DNA of 54,598 nucleotides, from the NCBI GenBank assembly GCA_034433795.1, contig DAOUAE010000009.1, positions 1 to 54,598 of the forward strand. The letters are read 5' to 3'. The translations under genes were made by a program, and so were the position numbers. The notes beneath the pieces were generated by a model. The model had not been told where the DNA came from. It made no database searches and saw only the letters and a program-made list of their open reading frames with translations. Below, in pieces: positions 8,118 through 16,265 of the stretch (position 1 is its first letter; each line of letters starts with the position of its first letter). Source of the stretch: DAOUAE01 sp034433795. GTDB taxonomy: Bacteria; Chloroflexota; UBA6077; FW602-bin22; DAOUAE01.

Positions 8118-10244
8118 ATGGCCGAAACACCGGAAGAGCAGCCGACCCGAACAGCCGAACAGACCTCCCCCTCGCCTGCGGCTCAGCGTCCGAGCGGCCT
8201 CCATCCGGACCTGGAGTGGCGCGAGGTTCGCCGGGGTCGGCGGCCCGGCGAACAGTACGTTCGCATCGTCCGTCCCTTCGCTCGCGGCTTCCAGCGGGCC
8301 CGGCCGGGCTACCTGGTGGCCCGCGAGGAGATCCTGGCCCCCAAGACGGGCTTCGCCCGTCTCTGGTACACGGTTCGGCGCCTTCTCATCGGCCCGCCGA
8401 TCCCGACCGCCCACGAGGTCCACGAACGCCTGAGCAAGGTCAAGGCGCTGGCGGTCTTCTCCTCCGACGCCCTCTCCTCAGTGGCCTACGCCACTGAGGA
8501 GATCATGCGGGTGCTGATCCTGGCCGGGACCGCCGCCCTGGCCCTGACCCTCCCGATCTCGCTGGCCATCGTCGTCCTCATCGCTATCGTGGTCACCAGC
8601 TACCAGCAGACGATCCGGGCCTATCCTGGTGGCGGCGGGAGCTACACTGTCGCCTCGGACAACCTGGGCCGCCTGCCGGGGCTGGTGGCGGCCAGCGCCC
8701 TCCTTATCGACTACGTGCTGACAGTGGCCGTCTCCATCGCCGCCGCCATGACGGCGGTGACCTCGGCCCTCCCCTCTCTCTACCCCTACAAGGTCGACTT
8801 CGCGGTCTTCGCCGTCATCCTGGTGATGCTGGCCCACCTGCGCGGCATCCGCGAGTCGGGGAACATCTTCGCCGCTCCGACGTACCTCTTTATCGTCAGC
8901 ATCCTGGGACTCATCGCCCTGGGTCTCTGGCGGGTGCTGACCGGGGCGCCGATCTTCTATACCCCTCCGCCGGAGGCGACGCCGGCCGAGCCCCACCCTC
9001 TTACCCTTTTCCTCATCCTGTCGGCCTTCGCTCAGGGGAGCACCGCCCTGACCGGGATCGAGGCCGTCTCCAACGGCGTCCCGGCCTTCAAGCCGCCGGA
9101 GTGGCGCAACGCCCGCATCACCCTCCTCTGGATGGGGGGTCTCCTGGCCACGATGTTTCTGGGGATCAGCTTCCTGGCCACCGTCATCGGCGTCATCCCC
9201 GATCCCCAGGAGCAGGAGAGCGTGGTCTCCCAGATCGCCCGGGCGCTGGTCGGGCCGACCTGGTTCTACTATGTTGTCCAGGCCGCCACGATGCTTATTC
9301 TGGTGCTGGCGGCCAACACCAGTTTCGCCGACTTCCCGCGCCTCTCCTCGGTGCTTGCGCGTGACGGCTTCCTGCCGCGCCAGTTCGCCTTCCGTGGCGA
9401 GCGGCTGGCCTTTTCGACCGGGATCATCGCTCTGGCGGTGGTGGCCATTCTCATGCTCGTCCTCTTCGAAGGCAGCGTCCACCGTCTGATCCCGCTCTAC
9501 GCCGTCGGCGTGTTCACCGCCTTCACCCTCTCGCAGCTGGGGATGGTTCAGTACTGGCGGCGGCGGCGCGAGGCCGGCTGGCGCTGGCGGGCGGTCATCA
9601 ACGGCTTCGGCTGTCTGGCCACCGGCATCGTGGTCGTGGTCATCGCCGTCACCAAGTTCGCCCACGGGGCCTGGATGGTGCTGGTGGCCGCGCCGCTCCT
9701 GATTCTCATGATGCTCGGCATCAACCGCCACTACCAGGCGCTGGCCCGGGCCCTGGCCACCCGTCCGGGCGAAAGGGTCCTGCCGGAGAACCTGCCGCCG
9801 GCCGTCATCGTCCCGGTCAGCCGGCTGGACCGTCCGGCCCTGGCGGCCCTGAGTTTCGCCCGCTCGATCTCGCCAGATGTGACGGCGGTCCACATCGCCT
9901 TCAGCCCGGAGGAGGCCGAGGCCTTCCGGGCTCAGTGGGAGCAGTACGGCCTGAACATCCCGCTGGTCATCGTCGAATCGCCCTACCGCGCGCTGGTCGA
10001 ACCGCTCCTGGCCTACATCGACGCCATCGACAAACAGGATCCGCGCCGCCCGGTCACGGTCGTCCTGGCCGAGTTCGTCCCCCGCCACTGGTGGGAGTAC
10101 CTGCTGCACAATCAGACGGCGCTGCGGCTCAAGTTCCATCTCTTCTTCCGGCCCAATACAATAGTGATCGACGTCCCCTACCACGTGGGGCGGGGCTTCG
10201 AGGGCGAACAGCTCGAACGCCCGGCCGAGACCACTACCCGGTGA
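8118..10244 (+). CDS. kimA: KimA-like potassium importer (APC superfamily)
   Basis: A 708-residue permease with about 12 membrane helices. The block LSKVKALAVFSSDALSSVAY followed by YPGGGGSYTVASDNLG and ASALLIDYVLTVAVSIAAAMTAVTSALPSL matches the K+/H+ symporter KimA (formerly YdaO) of Bacillus. KimA takes up K+ at low external concentration and is inhibited by c-di-AMP. The first ~85 residues are a charged cytosolic extension longer than I recall for Bacillus KimA, and the last ~160 residues form a soluble USP-like domain. GGAGA precedes the ATG. No c-di-AMP riboswitch fits in the short upstream gap. A generic amino-acid permease is the alternative. Confidence 0.75.
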   Translation: MAETPEEQPTRTAEQTSPSPAAQRPSGLHPDLEWREVRRGRRPGEQYVRIVRPFARGFQRARPGYLVAREEILAPKTGFARLWYTVRRLLIGPPIPTAHEVHERLSKVKALAVFSSDALSSVAYATEEIMRVLILAGTAALALTLPISLAIVVLIAIVVTSYQQTIRAYPGGGGSYTVASDNLGRLPGLVAASALLIDYVLTVAVSIAAAMTAVTSALPSLYPYKVDFAVFAVILVMLAHLRGIRESGNIFAAPTYLFIVSILGLIALGLWRVLTGAPIFYTPPPEATPAEPHPLTLFLILSAFAQGSTALTGIEAVSNGVPAFKPPEWRNARITLLWMGGLLATMFLGISFLATVIGVIPDPQEQESVVSQIARALVGPTWFYYVVQAATMLILVLAANTSFADFPRLSSVLARDGFLPRQFAFRGERLAFSTGIIALAVVAILMLVLFEGSVHRLIPLYAVGVFTAFTLSQLGMVQYWRRRREAGWRWRAVINGFGCLATGIVVVVIAVTKFAHGAWMVLVAAPLLILMMLGINRHYQALARALATRPGERVLPENLPPAVIVPVSRLDRPALAALSFARSISPDVTAVHIAFSPEEAEAFRAQWEQYGLNIPLVIVESPYRALVEPLLAYIDAIDKQDPRRPVTVVLAEFVPRHWWEYLLHNQTALRLKFHLFFRPNTIVIDVPYHVGRGFEGEQLERPAETTTR

Positions 10245-10248
10245 GCCG

Positions 10249-10623
10249 ATGGCCCAGGAGGAGTTCTACGCCTACTTCGAAATCCGGCCTGGCATGGACG
10301 TGTACACCGCCGATGGACAGCACCTGGGCACCATCGAGTCGCTCTGGCAGGTCGACGAGAACGGCCAGGCGCGGGAACTGGCGCTCCTGGCCGGGATCTG
10401 TCCGGCCGAGAGGCGCGACGGCGAGGTGGTCGCCCGTTTCTGCGTGGCCGAGAGCGGCTACATGGTGGTCAGCAGCGGCCTGATGCCCCGGCAGGAATGG
10501 CAGCTGCCCTTTGAGGCCATCGCCGAGGTCCGCGACGACCGGGTGGTGCTGGCCCGCACGCGGGCTGACCTGACGCCAGCCACCCCGCCCTCTCGCCCGG
10601 CAGGCCCCGGCCCGGCCCCTTGA
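10249..10623 (+). CDS. PRC-barrel / DUF2171-like protein
   Basis: A 124-residue protein starting 4 bp after the importer stop. The stretch IRPGMDVYTADGQHLGTIES is typical of PRC-barrel or DUF2171 beta-barrels, small domains often linked to RNA handling or envelope functions. The C terminus is a Pro/Ala-rich tail of low complexity. Tight linkage suggests a regulatory or accessory role for the transporter, but this is inference from position only. Confidence 0.6.
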   Translation: MAQEEFYAYFEIRPGMDVYTADGQHLGTIESLWQVDENGQARELALLAGICPAERRDGEVVARFCVAESGYMVVSSGLMPRQEWQLPFEAIAEVRDDRVVLARTRADLTPATPPSRPAGPGPAP

Positions 10624-10649
10624 CACCTCGTCCCCGGCTCGCGTAATAT
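10620..10649 (+). promoter_or_regulatory. Strong promoter of the lipid operon
   Basis: TTGACA (10620-10625, exact consensus), 18 bp, TAATAT (10644-10649), about 50 bp upstream of the serine-palmitoyltransferase-like start. It overlaps the stop codon of the preceding gene, making the lipid operon an independent transcription unit. Confidence 0.75.
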
Positions 10650-10697
10650 AGGCTGCGGTTTGACCCTGCCCAGGCTGGTGCGGAGAGGGTATCGTCC

Positions 10698-11882
10698 GTG
10701 GACCTCTTTGAGAAGTGCCGCAAATTCACCAAGCCCAAGCAGGCTGAGGCTATCGGCATCTATCCCTACTTCATCCCCATCGAATCTCAGGCCGGCCCGG
10801 AGGTGGTGATCGGGGGCCGGCGTATCCTGATGTTCGGCTCCAACAACTACCTGGGCCTGACCCAGCATCCCTACGTCCGCGAGGCGGCCATCAAGGCCAT
10901 CGAGAAGTACGGCACCAGCTGCACCGGCTCGCGGCTGCTCAACGGCACCCTGGACCTCCACCACGAACTCGAATACCGGCTGGCCCGCTTCGTCGGCAAG
11001 GAGGCCGCCCTGGTCTTCACCACCGGCTTCCAGGTCAACCTGGGGACCATCTCGGCCCTGGTCGGCCGCAACGATGTCGTCCTGGCCGACCGGGCCAACC
11101 ACGCCTCGATCGTCGACGGCTGCCGGCTCGCCTTCGGCAAGACCTTCAAATACGCCCACAACGATATGACCGAACTGGAGGAACTGCTGGCCGCCCACGC
11201 CGGCAAGGCCGGCATCCTCATCGTAGTCGACGGCGTCTTCAGCATGGAGGGCGACCTGGCCAACCTCCCCGAGATCGTCCGTCTCAAGAAGAAGTACGGC
11301 GCCCGCCTGATGGTGGACGACGCTCACGGCATCGGGGTGATGGGGCCGCGCGGCCGGGGCACGGCCGAGCATTTCGGCCTGCTCGACGAGGTGGACCTCA
11401 TTATGGGGACGTTCTCCAAGTCGTTCGCCTCGACCGGGGGGTTCATCGCCGGCGACGCCGACGTCATCTACTACATCAAGCACAACGCCCGTTCCTTCCT
11501 TTTCAGCGCCAGCATTCCCCCGGCCAGCGCCGCCGCCGCCCTGGCCGCCCTCGACATCATTGAGCGCGAGCCGGAGCGGCTCTGCCAGCTCTGGGCCAAC
11601 GCGCATCGGATGAAGAGCCAGCTGGACGCGATGGGCTTCAACACCGGCCGCAGCCAGTCGCCGATCATCCCCATCATCATCGGCGAGGAGGTGCGGCTCG
11701 GCTTCTTCTGGCGCCGCCTCTTCGACAACGGGGTCTTTGTCAATGCCGCCGTTCCGCCGGCGGTCGAGCCCGGCCACGCCCTGCTGCGGACCAGCTGCAT
11801 GGCCACTCACGAGCCCCGGCACGTGGACCAGGCCCTGGAGGCGATCTACCGCGTTGGCCGGGAGTTGCAGGTCGTCCCCTGA
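10698..11882 (+). CDS. spt: Serine palmitoyltransferase-like alpha-oxoamine synthase
   Basis: A 394-residue PLP enzyme of the alpha-oxoamine synthase family, which condenses an amino acid with an acyl thioester and loses CO2. The N-terminal AIGIYPYFIPIES, MFGSNNYLGLT, VDGVFSMEGDLANLPEIV, VDDAHGIGVMGPRGRGT and MGTFSKSFASTGGFIAGD (PLP lysine about K241) agree closely with bacterial serine palmitoyltransferases, which make 3-ketosphinganine from serine and acyl-CoA. 2-amino-3-ketobutyrate ligase (kbl) and bioF are the paralogous alternatives. The genes that follow (acyltransferase, glycosyltransferase, reductase) fit a lipid role better than threonine or biotin metabolism. No acyl carrier protein gene is adjacent. 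Confidence 0.78.
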   Translation: MDLFEKCRKFTKPKQAEAIGIYPYFIPIESQAGPEVVIGGRRILMFGSNNYLGLTQHPYVREAAIKAIEKYGTSCTGSRLLNGTLDLHHELEYRLARFVGKEAALVFTTGFQVNLGTISALVGRNDVVLADRANHASIVDGCRLAFGKTFKYAHNDMTELEELLAAHAGKAGILIVVDGVFSMEGDLANLPEIVRLKKKYGARLMVDDAHGIGVMGPRGRGTAEHFGLLDEVDLIMGTFSKSFASTGGFIAGDADVIYYIKHNARSFLFSASIPPASAAAALAALDIIEREPERLCQLWANAHRMKSQLDAMGFNTGRSQSPIIPIIIGEEVRLGFFWRRLFDNGVFVNAAVPPAVEPGHALLRTSCMATHEPRHVDQALEAIYRVGRELQVVP

Positions 11883-11884
11883 CG

Positions 11885-13006
11885 ATGGCCCCCACCGTCC
11901 AGCCCGTCACCACCCCGGCCGAGCGCGAGGTGTTCCTGCGCCTGCCCTGGCGTCTGTACAGGGGCGATCCGCGCTGGGTGCCCCCACTCCTTTTCCAGCA
12001 GCGGGCTCTGCTCGACCCGGCCCAGCACCCGTTCCACCAGCACGCCACCGTCCAGCTGTTCCTGGCCTACGAGGGACCCGACCCCCTGGGTCGGATCGCC
12101 GCCATCGTCAACCAGCAGCACATCGCCGTCCACCAGGAGGCGGTGGGCTTCTTCGGCTTCTTTGAGACAGTCCCCTCGGTCGCGGTGGCCCAGGCGCTGC
12201 TCCAGGCGGCGGCCGACTGGCTGCGGGCCCAGGGGATGGTGGCCATGCGCGGACCGGTCAACCCCTCGACCAACGATGAGTGCGGGCTGCTCGTCGAAGG
12301 GTTCGACCGGCCGCCGGTCTTCATGATGCCCTACAATCCTCCCTCCTACCCGGCGCTGCTGGAGGCCTGCGGGCTGCGCAAGGCCAAGGACCTCTACGCC
12401 TACTACATCCACCGCGACTGGGTGGACCTGCAGCGCTACCAGCGCCTGGCCGACCGCCTGCGCGAACGGGCCGGCGTGGTCGTCCGGCCCGGCCAGATGG
12501 CCCGGTTCGAGGCCGAACTGGCCCTCGTCAAACAGGTCTACAACCGGGCCTGGGAGCGCAACTGGGGTTTTGTGCCGATGACCGATGCCGAGTTCGCCTA
12601 CCTGGCCCGGGCGCTCAAACCGCTGGTAGTGCCCGAGCTCGTCCAGATCGCGCTGGTGGGCGAGGAACCAGCCGGCTTCGCCCTGGTCCTGCCCGATTAC
12701 AACCAGGTCCTCCGCCACCTGAACGGCCGGCTCGGCCTCCTGGGGCTGCTGAAGTTTCTCTGGTACCGACGTCGGATCAGCACGATCCGGGTCATGGCCC
12801 TGGGCGTGGTGCCGGAGCACCGCAAGAAGGGGATCGAGGCGCTGATGATCCTCCACGCCTGGGAGCGGGCCCACCGACGCGGCTATCAGGACGCCGAGGT
12901 CTCCTGGATCCTCGAAGACAACCACCTGATGAACAATACGATCCGGAACCTGGGCTGCCGCCACTACAAGACCTACCGGATCTACGAGCAGCCGCTGACC
13001 GCCTGA
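11885..13006 (+). CDS. GNAT-fold acyltransferase, candidate bacterial ceramide synthase
   Basis: A 373-residue protein starting 2 bp after the serine-palmitoyltransferase-like gene. The N-terminal FLRLPWRLYRGDPRWVPPL and VQLFLAYEG-x-x-PLGRIAAIVN are hallmarks of a GNAT-related family common beside spt genes in other phyla. The C-terminal MALGVVPEHRKKGIEALM is acyl-CoA-binding motif A, followed by EVSWILEDNHLMNN. GNAT enzymes transfer acyl groups to amines; here the likely acceptor is the amino group of a long-chain base, as in the GNAT-type ceramide synthase of Caulobacter. That role is inferred from operon position; family membership is well supported. Confidence 0.7.
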   Translation: MAPTVQPVTTPAEREVFLRLPWRLYRGDPRWVPPLLFQQRALLDPAQHPFHQHATVQLFLAYEGPDPLGRIAAIVNQQHIAVHQEAVGFFGFFETVPSVAVAQALLQAAADWLRAQGMVAMRGPVNPSTNDECGLLVEGFDRPPVFMMPYNPPSYPALLEACGLRKAKDLYAYYIHRDWVDLQRYQRLADRLRERAGVVVRPGQMARFEAELALVKQVYNRAWERNWGFVPMTDAEFAYLARALKPLVVPELVQIALVGEEPAGFALVLPDYNQVLRHLNGRLGLLGLLKFLWYRRRISTIRVMALGVVPEHRKKGIEALMILHAWERAHRRGYQDAEVSWILEDNHLMNNTIRNLGCRHYKTYRIYEQPLTA

Positions 13007-13016
13007 TGGACAGAGC

Positions 13017-14156
13017 ATGCGCGTGGCCATCCTGATGTCGGACACCGGCGGGGGGCACCGCCGCCTCTCCCAGGCCATCGCCACGGCCCTGGCGGATCTG
13101 ACCGGGGCTCAGGTCCGGCCGGCCATCGTCGACCTCTTCGCCACCTCTCAGCCGACCCTCTTCGACCGCCTCACCCGCCTCTATTCGCCGGTCATCCGCC
13201 GGGCCCCCTGGCTCTACGGGCTGGCCTTTCACCTGACCGACCACGCCCTCCTCTACCGGCTGGTCGTCCGGTCGGCCTGGCCCCGGCTGGTCCCCCGCGC
13301 CACAGCCCTGCTGGCGAGCCTGCAGCCCGACGTGGTGGTCATCGCCCACCCCCTCTGCAGTCCATTCGCCCTGGCCGCCCGCGCCGCCCTTGGCCGGCGC
13401 CTGCCCTTTATCGCCACGGTGACCGAACTGGTGACGGTCCACCGGAGCTGGATCGAACCGGCCATCGACCGCTACACGGCGGCCACCCCCGAGGTTCAGG
13501 CCCGGCTGATCGCGGGGGGGATCCCACCGGAGCGGATCGTCCTGACCGGGCTCCCGGTCGGCCCGCGCTTCGGGGCCATCACCACCCCGCCGGCCGCGCT
13601 GCGCCTCCGGTGGGGGCTGGACCCTGACCGACCGACGGTGCTTCTCCTCGGGGGAGGCGAAGGAGCCGGCCGCCTGGAGCCCCTGGCCCGAGGGATCGCC
13701 GCCCTCGACCGCCGGCTGCAACTGCTCATCGTCTGCGGGCGCAACGAACGTCTGCGCCAGCGGCTGGCCGGTCTGGACTGGCCGGTGCCGGCCCGGGTGC
13801 TGGGGTTCACCGATGAGATGCCCGAGCTGATGCACCTGAGTGATATCATTGTGACCAAGGGCGGGCCGCAGACGATCGTCGAGGCGCTGGCCAGCGGACG
13901 GCCGCTCATCATCACCCATACCCTGCCGGGACAGGAGGAGGGCAACGCCGAGTGGGTCGAGCGGAACGGAGTGGGCTTCGCCGGCACCACTCCCCAGCGC
14001 TGCCTGGCCGCGCTCCGCCGCCTGCTCGACCAGCCGGCCCTGCGGGCGGAGATGGCCGCCCGCGCCCGCGCTCTCAGCCGGCCAGAGGCCGCCACGACGA
14101 TCGCCCGCCTCATCCTGGCCACCGCCGACCTGTCCGACGCACCGAGAGACCGATGA
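13017..14156 (+). CDS. GT28-type glycosyltransferase (MGDG synthase / UgtP-like)
   Basis: A 379-residue GT-B glycosyltransferase. The N-terminal AILMSDTGGGHRRLSQAIA is the acceptor-domain motif of monogalactosyldiacylglycerol synthases and processive diacylglycerol glucosyltransferases. The C-terminal LMHLSDIIVTKGGPQTIVEALASGRPLI is the nucleotide-sugar site, with THTLPGQEEGNAEWV downstream. These enzymes glycosylate membrane lipids at the inner leaflet. Sitting between an acyltransferase and a lipid-type reductase, it may add sugar to a ceramide-like lipid rather than to diacylglycerol. ATG lies 10 bp after the previous stop. Confidence 0.8.
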   Translation: MRVAILMSDTGGGHRRLSQAIATALADLTGAQVRPAIVDLFATSQPTLFDRLTRLYSPVIRRAPWLYGLAFHLTDHALLYRLVVRSAWPRLVPRATALLASLQPDVVVIAHPLCSPFALAARAALGRRLPFIATVTELVTVHRSWIEPAIDRYTAATPEVQARLIAGGIPPERIVLTGLPVGPRFGAITTPPAALRLRWGLDPDRPTVLLLGGGEGAGRLEPLARGIAALDRRLQLLIVCGRNERLRQRLAGLDWPVPARVLGFTDEMPELMHLSDIIVTKGGPQTIVEALASGRPLIITHTLPGQEEGNAEWVERNGVGFAGTTPQRCLAALRRLLDQPALRAEMAARARALSRPEAATTIARLILATADLSDAPRDR

Positions 14157-15133
14157 CCTGGCGCTGTCTGGTGACGGGGGCTTCTGGCTTCATCGGCGGC
14201 CACCTGGTGGCCGCTCTGAGCGCCCAGGGCGCCGAGGTTCACTGTTTAGTCCGCCCGACCAGCCGGCTGGATCGCCTGCGCCCCTACAGCCCCAAGCTTA
14301 TCGCCGGCGATCTCGGCGACCCGACCACCCTGCGGAGCGCGGTCGCCGGGGTGGACTGTATTTTCCACCTGGCCGGCCGGGTTAAGGCCCTGGACCCGCA
14401 GGAGTTTCACCAGGCCAACTACCGGGGCACGCTCCATCTGCTCCAGGCCGTCCGGGCGGCTGGCCCCCCCTACCCACGGGTGGTCCTGGTGAGCAGCCTG
14501 GCCGCCTGCGGGCCGAGCCGGCCGGGAGCGCCCCGGGCCGAAGACGACCCGCCAGCCCCCTGCTCGCCCTATGGCCTGAGCAAGCTGCGGGCCGAGCTGG
14601 CTGCCCTGGCCTTCCCCGAGATCCCCTGGACGGTGGTCCGGCCCCCGGTGGTCTACGGACCGGCCGATACCGAGACGCTGGCCTTCTTCCGGACCGTCGC
14701 CCGTGGGCTCCTGCCACGGCTGAGCCCGGCGACCGAACTGAGTCTGGTCTACGTGACCGATCTGGTGGAGGGGCTTCTGCGGGCTGCCCAGGCCCCGCAG
14801 GCCGTCCACCGCCACTACTTCCTGGCCGATCCCCAGGTCTACCGGGTGGCCGAGGTGCTGACCGCCGTCGCCCGCGTCCTGGGGGTCCGGCCGGTGCCGG
14901 TGCCGGTCCCCTATCCCCTGGGCTGGCTGGCCGGGCTCGGGAGCGAACTCTGGGCCCGGCTACGCCGACAGCCCACCGCCTTCGACCGGGCCAAGGTCCG
15001 CGAGATGCACCAGCCGGCCTGGACCTGTCGGACCGAGCGGGCCGCCGCCGAGCTGGACTTTCGGGCTCAGGTCCCGCTGGTGGAGGGTCTGCGGCAGGCC
15101 GCCGAATGGTACCGCGCCCATGGCTGGTTGTAG
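14153..15133 (+). CDS. NAD-dependent epimerase/reductase (extended SDR), candidate ketosphinganine reductase
   Basis: A 326-residue extended short-chain dehydrogenase. The nucleotide-binding TGASGFIGGH is at the N terminus, GDLGDPTTLRSA and VDCIFHLAG follow, and the catalytic pair is Y140-x3-K144 in SPYGLSKLRAE. The ending, AAELDFRAQVPLVEGLRQ then WYRAHGWL, is typical of sterol-dehydrogenase-like epimerases. Start overlaps the glycosyltransferase stop (ATGA). In Caulobacter an enzyme of this broad family (CerR) reduces the 3-keto group during ceramide synthesis. I propose the same here from its place in the operon; a sugar epimerase is the alternative. Confidence 0.75.
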   Translation: MTWRCLVTGASGFIGGHLVAALSAQGAEVHCLVRPTSRLDRLRPYSPKLIAGDLGDPTTLRSAVAGVDCIFHLAGRVKALDPQEFHQANYRGTLHLLQAVRAAGPPYPRVVLVSSLAACGPSRPGAPRAEDDPPAPCSPYGLSKLRAELAALAFPEIPWTVVRPPVVYGPADTETLAFFRTVARGLLPRLSPATELSLVYVTDLVEGLLRAAQAPQAVHRHYFLADPQVYRVAEVLTAVARVLGVRPVPVPVPYPLGWLAGLGSELWARLRRQPTAFDRAKVREMHQPAWTCRTERAAAELDFRAQVPLVEGLRQAAEWYRAHGWL

Positions 15134-16265
15134 ACCATCTGTCCGCTTCCACTGCCTGGCCACCGACCCCACGACGCGGGCCCGGGCCGGCTGGCTGGAG
15201 ACGCCTCACGGCCCCATCCCCACGCCGGTCTTTATGCCGGTCGGCACCCAGGGCACGGTCAAGGGCCTCACCCCGCGCGACCTTGCGGCCCACGGCGTGC
15301 AGATCGTTCTGGCCAACACCTACCACCTGCTCCTGCGCCCCGGCCCGGCGGTCGTCGCCGCCCTGGGGGGCCTGCACCGTTTTATGGGCTGGTCGGGGCC
15401 GATCCTGACCGACAGCGGCGGCTTCCAGGTCCTGAGCCTGGCCACGCGCTGCGCCCTGGACGACAATGGCGTAACCTTTCGCTCACACCTGGACGGGACA
15501 CTCCATCGCCTCACCCCCGAAGGGGCCATGGCCATTCAGGCCGCCCTCGGCAGCGACATCGCCATGGCCCTGGACGAGTGCCCTCCCTACCCGGCCGACC
15601 GTCTGACCGTGGCCCGGGCCGTCGAGCGGACCCAGCGCTGGGCCGAGCGCTGCCGGGCGGCCTGGCGGCGGCCCGATCAGGCCCTCTTCGGCATCGTCCA
15701 GGGCGGGGTCTACCCGGACCTCCGTCGGCAGAGCGTCCGGGGACTGGTGGCCCTCGATCTTCCCGGCTACGCCATCGGCGGGCTGAGCGTCGGCGAGCCC
15801 AAATCCCTCACCTACGCCGTCCTGGCCGACGTGACCGCCGAACTGCCGGCCGACCGGCCGCGCTATCTGATGGGCGTGGGGGCGCCGGAGGACCTGGTGG
15901 TGGGGGTGGCCCTGGGCGTGGACATGTTCGACTGCGTCCTGCCGACCCGGTTGGGGCGACACGGCACAGTGTTCACCCCCGAGGGCCGGCAGGACCTGCG
16001 CCGGGGCCGCTGGCGGAAGGTGGCCGATCCCATCGACCCGGCCTGCGACTGCCTGGCCTGCCGGCGGTTCAGCGCCGGCTACCTCCACCATCTCTTCCGC
16101 AGCCAGGAGCCGCTGGGGCCGGTGCTGGCCAGTCTGCACAACCTGCGCTTCCTGGTCCGCTGCCTGGCGGAGGCGCGGGCGGCGATCATCGCCGGCCGCT
16201 TCCGGACCTTCGCCCAAACCTTCCTGGAGCGGGCCGGCCAGAACGTGGCCGCCGCTCTCTTTTAG
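15120..16265 (+). CDS. tgt: Queuine/preQ1 tRNA-ribosyltransferase
   Basis: A 381-residue tRNA-guanine transglycosylase that exchanges guanine 34 for a queuosine precursor in GUN-anticodon tRNAs. Seen: TPVFMPVGTQGTVKGLTP, LANTYHLLLRPG, ILTDSGGFQV (catalytic Asp), the product-side GVDMFDCVLPTRLGRHGT (nucleophile Asp), and the CDCLACRRFSAGYLHHL zinc site. The start overlaps the epimerase gene by 14 bp, so it is translated from the lipid operon message although it has no obvious functional link. It converges with the Gfo/Idh gene with a 4-bp overlap. Confidence 0.95.
   Translation: MAGCRPSVRFHCLATDPTTRARAGWLETPHGPIPTPVFMPVGTQGTVKGLTPRDLAAHGVQIVLANTYHLLLRPGPAVVAALGGLHRFMGWSGPILTDSGGFQVLSLATRCALDDNGVTFRSHLDGTLHRLTPEGAMAIQAALGSDIAMALDECPPYPADRLTVARAVERTQRWAERCRAAWRRPDQALFGIVQGGVYPDLRRQSVRGLVALDLPGYAIGGLSVGEPKSLTYAVLADVTAELPADRPRYLMGVGAPEDLVVGVALGVDMFDCVLPTRLGRHGTVFTPEGRQDLRRGRWRKVADPIDPACDCLACRRFSAGYLHHLFRSQEPLGPVLASLHNLRFLVRCLAEARAAIIAGRFRTFAQTFLERAGQNVAAALF

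Noticed and set aside
8478..10184. 568-residue minus-strand frame
   Set aside because: Antisense of the KimA-like transporter; acidic/Gln-rich shadow without motifs.
10698..11882. Calling the first lipid gene kbl (2-amino-3-ketobutyrate CoA ligase) or bioF
   Set aside because: N-terminal and central motifs agree better with serine palmitoyltransferases, no tdh or other bio gene is near, and the operon partners are lipid-type. Kept only as an alternative.
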